From: Pseudomonas paralactis
GTDB taxonomy: Bacteria; Pseudomonadota; Gammaproteobacteria; Pseudomonadales; Pseudomonadaceae
Length of the DNA stretch: 64,000 bases
Assembly: GCF_001439735.1 (NCBI RefSeq)
Contig: NZ_JYLN01000008.1
Coordinates: forward strand, 237,940 to 301,939
Direction: 5' to 3'
The notes beneath the pieces were generated by a model. It searched no databases. It was given only the letters and a program-made list of their open reading frames with translations, and was not told the DNA's origin. The position numbers and the translations under genes were made by a program. Below are positions 60,500 to 64,000 of this stretch, piece by piece. Position 1 is the first letter of the stretch; every line of letters starts with the position of its first letter.

Positions 60500-61333
60500 A
60501 TGAAAAAGGCACTACAGGGCGCAACCGTTGCATTGACCCTTCTGGGCGGTGGCGAGGCTGTCGCGGTGGAATGGATGAACAACAGCGTCGGGTTTCGCTA
60601 CGGCCAGCACTTCACTAATCCGAACAACCCCGACGATTTCAGCAAGCGCATCTACAGCTTCACCCACGCCAGCGGCTACCGCTACGGCAGCAACTTTCTC
60701 AACCTCGATGTGTTCCTGTCCGACAGCCGCGACCCACGCAAGGGCACCGACCATGGCGGCAGCGAGGTGTATGCGGTTTACCGGCACCAGCTGTACGCCT
60801 CGCGAGTGTTCGATCTGCCGCCGGGTACCGGATTGATCAAGGATTACGCCCTGACCCTGGGTTTCGACGCCAACCGCAACAACAACTTCGCCTCAGCCAA
60901 AAAGCGCGCGCTGGTGATCGGCCCGACCTTGAAGTTCAACACCGTCGGCGTGCTGGACCTGAGCCTGATGTACTACAAGGAAAAGAACCACACCGGCATT
61001 CCCGGCGCCCAAGAGTCGAACCACACCTTCGACGACACCTACATGCTCAACCTGACGTGGATGCGCCCGTTCGAAGTCGGCAACCATGCGGCGAAATTCC
61101 AGGGGTTCATTAACTACGTCGGGGAGAAAGGCGAGGATTACCATGGCCGCGATACGGCAGCGGAGGCCTTGATGCGCACGGCGCTGATGGTGGCGGTGCA
61201 ACCGGGTAAAAGCGTCAAGCCGAACCTTTACCTGGGGGTGGGTTATGAGTACTGGCACAACAAGTTCGGCGTGGACGGCGGCCGTGGCAGTCGCACCTCA
61301 ACACCGACGCTGAACATGGAAGTGACGTTCTAA
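60500..61333 (+). CDS. Tsx-like nucleoside-specific outer membrane channel
   Basis: 277 residues from ATG 60500, with AAAGGA upstream; longer frames extend upstream without signal peptide. A signal peptide (MKKALQGATVALTLLGGGEA + VA) leads to a mature protein starting VEWMNNSVGFRYGQHF, which with SYGFRYGQHFxNP-like start and final aromatic F is typical of Tsx-type 12-stranded barrels. It would admit nucleosides across the outer membrane. Placed between a nucleobase permease and a PunC-like transporter, which supports a purine role. Confidence 0.85.
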   Translation: MKKALQGATVALTLLGGGEAVAVEWMNNSVGFRYGQHFTNPNNPDDFSKRIYSFTHASGYRYGSNFLNLDVFLSDSRDPRKGTDHGGSEVYAVYRHQLYASRVFDLPPGTGLIKDYALTLGFDANRNNNFASAKKRALVIGPTLKFNTVGVLDLSLMYYKEKNHTGIPGAQESNHTFDDTYMLNLTWMRPFEVGNHAAKFQGFINYVGEKGEDYHGRDTAAEALMRTALMVAVQPGKSVKPNLYLGVGYEYWHNKFGVDGGRGSRTSTPTLNMEVTF

Positions 61334-61354
61334 CTGAAGAGCCTCACTTCAAGT

Positions 61355-61441
61355 GTGGGAGCTGGCTTGCCTGCGATAGCGGCCTGTCTGTTGGCCCGTC
61401 TGGCACTGATACACCGCTATCGCAGGCAAGCCAGCTCCCAC
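61355..61441. repeat. REP pair, GTGGGAGCTGGCTTGCCTGC type
   Basis: GTGGGAGCTGGCTTGCCTGC + GATAGCGG and its mirror TATCGCAGGCAAGCCAGCTC + CCAC, separated by about 31 bases, between the convergent Tsx-like and MFS genes. Confidence 0.9.
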
Positions 61442-61461
61442 ATTTTGATCGTATTGTCAGC

Positions 61462-62646
61462 TCAGGCGCTGGCCAGTTCGGAAGAATTGCCCTTCGGCCG
61501 TGCCAGCCAATACCCCAATACCGCCAACGGCGCCGTCGCCAGCATCACAATCACCGTGATCAACAGCGGTTGCTCGATCATCGACGACACCAGCAGGCTG
61601 GCCAGAAAGCACAGGCCCAACTGCAGGGTATTTTGCAGAGCCGCCGCCTTGCCGGAGTTTTCCGCAAACGGCATCAGCGCATTCGCCACCACGATCGGGT
61701 AGCTGGCGCCGTTGCACAGCGCCATCAGGCAGAACGGAATCAACAAGGTGGTCAGGGTCGGCACGCTCAAAGTGGCCACCAGGTACAGCGCCACCATGCT
61801 CAGGCAATACGCCGCCAGCAACCACGGCAACAGGGTCTTGCCCGCCAGGTGCTGCAATGCGCTGCGGCAACTGTAGCCGCCAACCAAAAACGCCAGGGTC
61901 GGCAGTACGTAGCTCAGGCCAATGTCGTTCGGGCTGTAGCCCATGCCGCCAAGGATGAACGGCGAGGCCGTGAGCCAAGCGAAGAAGCTGGCCGAACAGG
62001 CGGCGAAGATCATCACGTTGCCGGTGAACACCCTGGAGGTGAGCAACTGCCCATACCCCAGGCGCTTGGGTCCACCCTTATGCTCCACACGTTTGGGCAC
62101 GCTGCGCAGCAATAAGGTCGGCAACAGCAGCAACAGCGACACCACCAGCAACACGCCGAAGATCGCCTGCCAACCAAAGTGATTCAACACCATGGCGCCC
62201 AACAGCGGTGCGAGGGCCGGGGACAGCGACATCAACGGCATGATGCTGGCAAACACCCGATGGGCCTTATCGGCCGGGTAGCGGTCAATCACCAATGCCT
62301 GCCAGCTCACGGCCGCGGCACACACGCCAATCGCTTGTATAAACCGGAGCGCCAGCAGTTGCGGAGCGGTCTCGACCCAGAACATGCCCAGGCAACCGAG
62401 CACAAACAGGCTCAGGCCCGCGAGCAGGATCGGCTTGCGCCCCAGGCGGTCCGAGAGCGGCCCCCACACCAACTGCCCCAGCGCAAAGCCGGCGAGGAAA
62501 ACACTCAAGCTGGCGCCCACCGCGCCAGCACCAATATTCAACTGCTCGCCCATGGCGCCAAACGCCGGCAAGTACATGTCCATGGCCAGATAGCCGAGCA
62601 TGCTTAGCCCCGCCAAGTACCAGGTAAAACCAAAAGAATTTTTCAT
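61462..62646 (-). CDS. punC: PunC-like purine nucleoside MFS transporter
   Basis: 394 residues, 12 helices of the DHA1 (Bcr/CflA) group. The N-terminal MLGYLAMDMYLPAFGAMGEQ and LVWGPLSDRLGRKPILLAGL are typical. In E. coli the protein next to the LysR regulator PunR is PunC (YdhC), a purine nucleoside importer; the same pair occurs here in the same divergent order, which is the main evidence. A drug-efflux role is the usual automatic label. It starts 122 bases from the regulator. Confidence 0.85.
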   Translation of the reverse strand: MKNSFGFTWYLAGLSMLGYLAMDMYLPAFGAMGEQLNIGAGAVGASLSVFLAGFALGQLVWGPLSDRLGRKPILLAGLSLFVLGCLGMFWVETAPQLLALRFIQAIGVCAAAVSWQALVIDRYPADKAHRVFASIMPLMSLSPALAPLLGAMVLNHFGWQAIFGVLLVVSLLLLLPTLLLRSVPKRVEHKGGPKRLGYGQLLTSRVFTGNVMIFAACSASFFAWLTASPFILGGMGYSPNDIGLSYVLPTLAFLVGGYSCRSALQHLAGKTLLPWLLAAYCLSMVALYLVATLSVPTLTTLLIPFCLMALCNGASYPIVVANALMPFAENSGKAAALQNTLQLGLCFLASLLVSSMIEQPLLITVIVMLATAPLAVLGYWLARPKGNSSELASA

Positions 62647-62768
62647 CGAAGCCTTGTAGATACTGCCATCAAACTATTTGCTGACTGGCACCCATTATGA
62701 AGCTGACAATATCTGTGTGAAGCGATAATAATTGGACACTCTCATCAATAATTTTGAAGGCAACGCGT

Positions 62769-63683
62769 ATGTGGTCGGAATATTCTCTGGACGTGGTCGA
62801 CGCCGTCGCTCGTCACGGCAGCTTCAGCGCCGCCGCCCAGGAACTGCACCGCGTACCGTCGGCCATCAGTTACACCGTACGCCAGCTCGAAGAATGGCTG
62901 GCCGTGCCCTTGTTTGTGCGCAGGCATCGCGATGTGGAGCTGACCCCCGCCGGCCGCCTGTTTATCGACGAGGCCCGCAGCGTGATGAAAAAAATGCTCG
63001 GCACCCGGCGCTTGTGCCAACAGGTAGCCAATGGTTGGAGCGGTCAGTTGAAGGTGGCGGTGGACTCCATCGTCAAACCGCAACGTTGCCGCCAACTGGT
63101 GCTGGACTTCTATCGGCAGTTTCCCGAAGTGGAATTGCTGCTCGAATACGAGGTGTACAACGGCGTATGGGACGCGCTGGCCGATGAGCGCACCGACATC
63201 GTGATCGGCGCCACCAGCGCGGTGCCGGTGGCCAGCCACTTCAGCTTCCGCGATATGGGCCTGCTGAACTGGTTGTGTGTGGTCAGTACCCGGCATCCAT
63301 TGGCGACGGTAGAAGGCTTGCTCAGTGATGACCAACTGCGCCCCTTCGCCTCGCTGTGCATGACCGACACCTCGCGCAATCTGCCCAAGCGTGACACCTG
63401 GACCCTGGATAACCAGCGCCGCCTGGTGGTGCCCAACTGGGCTTCGGCGTTGGATTGCCTGCGCGATGGGCTGTGTGTGGGAATGGCGCCGGCCCATCAG
63501 GTGTTGCCATGGATCGAGCGCGGTGAGCTGGTGGCGCTGCAATTGAGCCGACCATTTCCGGCCAGCCCGTCGTGTGTGGCGTGGGCGCAGAGCAAGCTGT
63601 CGCCGGCCATGGCGTGGTTGTTGGAGTACCTGGGGGATACAGAGACCCTCAACCAGGAATGGTTGAATGGCCCTTCCCCCTGA
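62769..63683 (+). CDS. punR: PunR-like LysR-type regulator
   Basis: 304 residues from ATG 62769 with AAGG upstream; a frame of five more codons is open. The winged helix MWSEYSLDVVDAVARHGSFS + AAAQELHRVPSAISYTVRQL is nearly identical in form to that of E. coli PunR (YdhB), and the C-terminal TSRNLPKRDTWTLDNQ and LLEYLGDTETLN + EWL also fit. It would activate the divergent punC with a purine as effector. A TATC-N10-GATA dyad at 62710-62727 in the shared promoter region is a weak operator candidate. Confidence 0.88.
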   Translation: MWSEYSLDVVDAVARHGSFSAAAQELHRVPSAISYTVRQLEEWLAVPLFVRRHRDVELTPAGRLFIDEARSVMKKMLGTRRLCQQVANGWSGQLKVAVDSIVKPQRCRQLVLDFYRQFPEVELLLEYEVYNGVWDALADERTDIVIGATSAVPVASHFSFRDMGLLNWLCVVSTRHPLATVEGLLSDDQLRPFASLCMTDTSRNLPKRDTWTLDNQRRLVVPNWASALDCLRDGLCVGMAPAHQVLPWIERGELVALQLSRPFPASPSCVAWAQSKLSPAMAWLLEYLGDTETLNQEWLNGPSP

Positions 63684-63690
63684 CCCCCTG

Positions 63691-63786
63691 TAGGAGCGAG
63701 CTTGCTCGCGAAAAACGTCAACGATAACGCGTGCTTGCTGAATGAACGCAGCGTCTGTGGGTCTTTCGCGAGCAAGCTCGCTCCTA
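63691..63786. repeat. REP pair, TAGGAGCGAGCTTGCTCGCG type
   Basis: TAGGAGCGAGCTTGCTCGCG + A is repeated in inverted form (CGCGAGCAAGCTCGCTCCTA) about 50 bases later. This is the TAGGAGCGAGC family found widely in fluorescens and putida strains, and it differs from the GTGGGAGC family. Confidence 0.9.
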
Positions 63787-63916
63787 TGTATGGACTCGCC
63801 CCCACTGTCAACCCGCTTTTCAAACATTGGTACCCAGTTGCATCTATGTATCAGGCCTATTCGAGGAAGCTCCAAACAGCTTCTGGCCAACATTGGATCA
63901 GCTCGCGATCTGCCCA

Positions 63917-64000
63917 TTACAAAAAGGCCTCAAGGGCCGGTAGGAGCGCAGGCATCAATTCACGACGGTCTGACCAGGGGTCAATGTTCGTTAGCACGGG
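63917..64000 (-). CDS. C-terminal end of an unidentified gene (runs off window)
   Basis: On the minus strand the last 27 codons of a frame that continues beyond the window end in TAA at 63917. They encode PVLTNIDPWSDRRELM + PALLPALEAFL, a plausible C-terminus with a helix. I do not recognise the family. The frame and stop are clear, but there is too little to call a product or to be sure it is a gene. Confidence 0.4.
   Translation of the reverse strand, partial: PVLTNIDPWSDRRELMPALLPALEAFL

Noticed and set aside
61462..62646. MFS protein as a drug-resistance exporter
   Set aside because: Bcr/CflA similarity is a family label only; the divergent PunR-like regulator supports a purine nucleoside importer.
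62745..63917. 390-codon minus-strand frame
   Set aside because: Antisense to the PunR-like gene, which has strong LysR motifs and a ribosome site; the frame ends by chance near the gene fragment at 63917.

Overview
The window is chromosomal DNA of a Pseudomonas of the fluorescens type. The evidence is the gene order ihfB, rpsA, cmk, tyrA-aroA, hisC, pheA, serC, gyrA, mtnA, MTA deaminase, ubiG, mupP, yciK-like, which matches the order I recall from P. aeruginosa, together with many REP hairpins of the fluorescens/putida kind (GTGGGAGC-, GAGCGAGCTTGCTCGC-like) between genes. No rRNA, tRNA, CRISPR array, complete insertion sequence or prophage was seen.

Layout. 1-4700: the potassium pump operon kdpFABC and the first codons of kdpD, read leftward. 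5114-8794: an ethanolamine-type permease, a DUF2897 peptide, a GntR regulator with a DUF1989 enzyme, and a comEA-like gene. 8930-32910: an AT-richer O-antigen locus. 33248-36870: lapA-like, ihfB, a small lipoprotein, rpsA and cmk. 36867-45245: aromatic amino acid, histidine and serine biosynthesis genes and gyrA. 45670-50537: methylthioadenosine salvage, ubiG, mupP and an SDR. 50657-58787: a peptide ABC transporter, two proline iminopeptidase-like hydrolases and a LuxR solo between them. 58840-63683: a purine uptake group (NCS2 permease, Tsx-like outer membrane protein, PunC-like exporter-fold transporter, PunR-like LysR regulator). A gene fragment of unknown function closes the window.

The O-antigen locus reads as a Wzx/Wzy system. 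A WbpM-type 4,6-dehydratase, a DegT aminotransferase, a NeuD/PglD acyltransferase and a PglC-like phosphosugar transferase form a bacillosamine-like starter module. WbpP- and WbpO-like enzymes would give UDP-GalNAcA, and an asparagine-synthase-like protein could amidate it. FdtA/FdtB-like enzymes would give a dTDP-3-amino-3,6-dideoxyhexose. Three glycosyltransferases, Wzx, Wzy and Wzz complete the set, so a four-sugar repeat is the simplest reading. A 3-hydroxybutyryl-CoA dehydrogenase next to the acyltransferase suggests a 3-hydroxybutyryl substituent. An RfaH-like gene lies just upstream of the main operon, and the leader between them carries an exact ops core, so the operon is probably controlled by antitermination.

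The second notable system is the LuxR solo at 56979-57764. It sits between two iminopeptidase genes, one of which heads a peptide-transporter operon, and each iminopeptidase gene has a similar lux-box-like palindrome in front of it. This is the arrangement known for PipR-type receptors of plant-derived signals. Both systems resemble described families. What may be new is the particular combination, the operators and the predicted glycan chemistry; I found no clearly unprecedented system.
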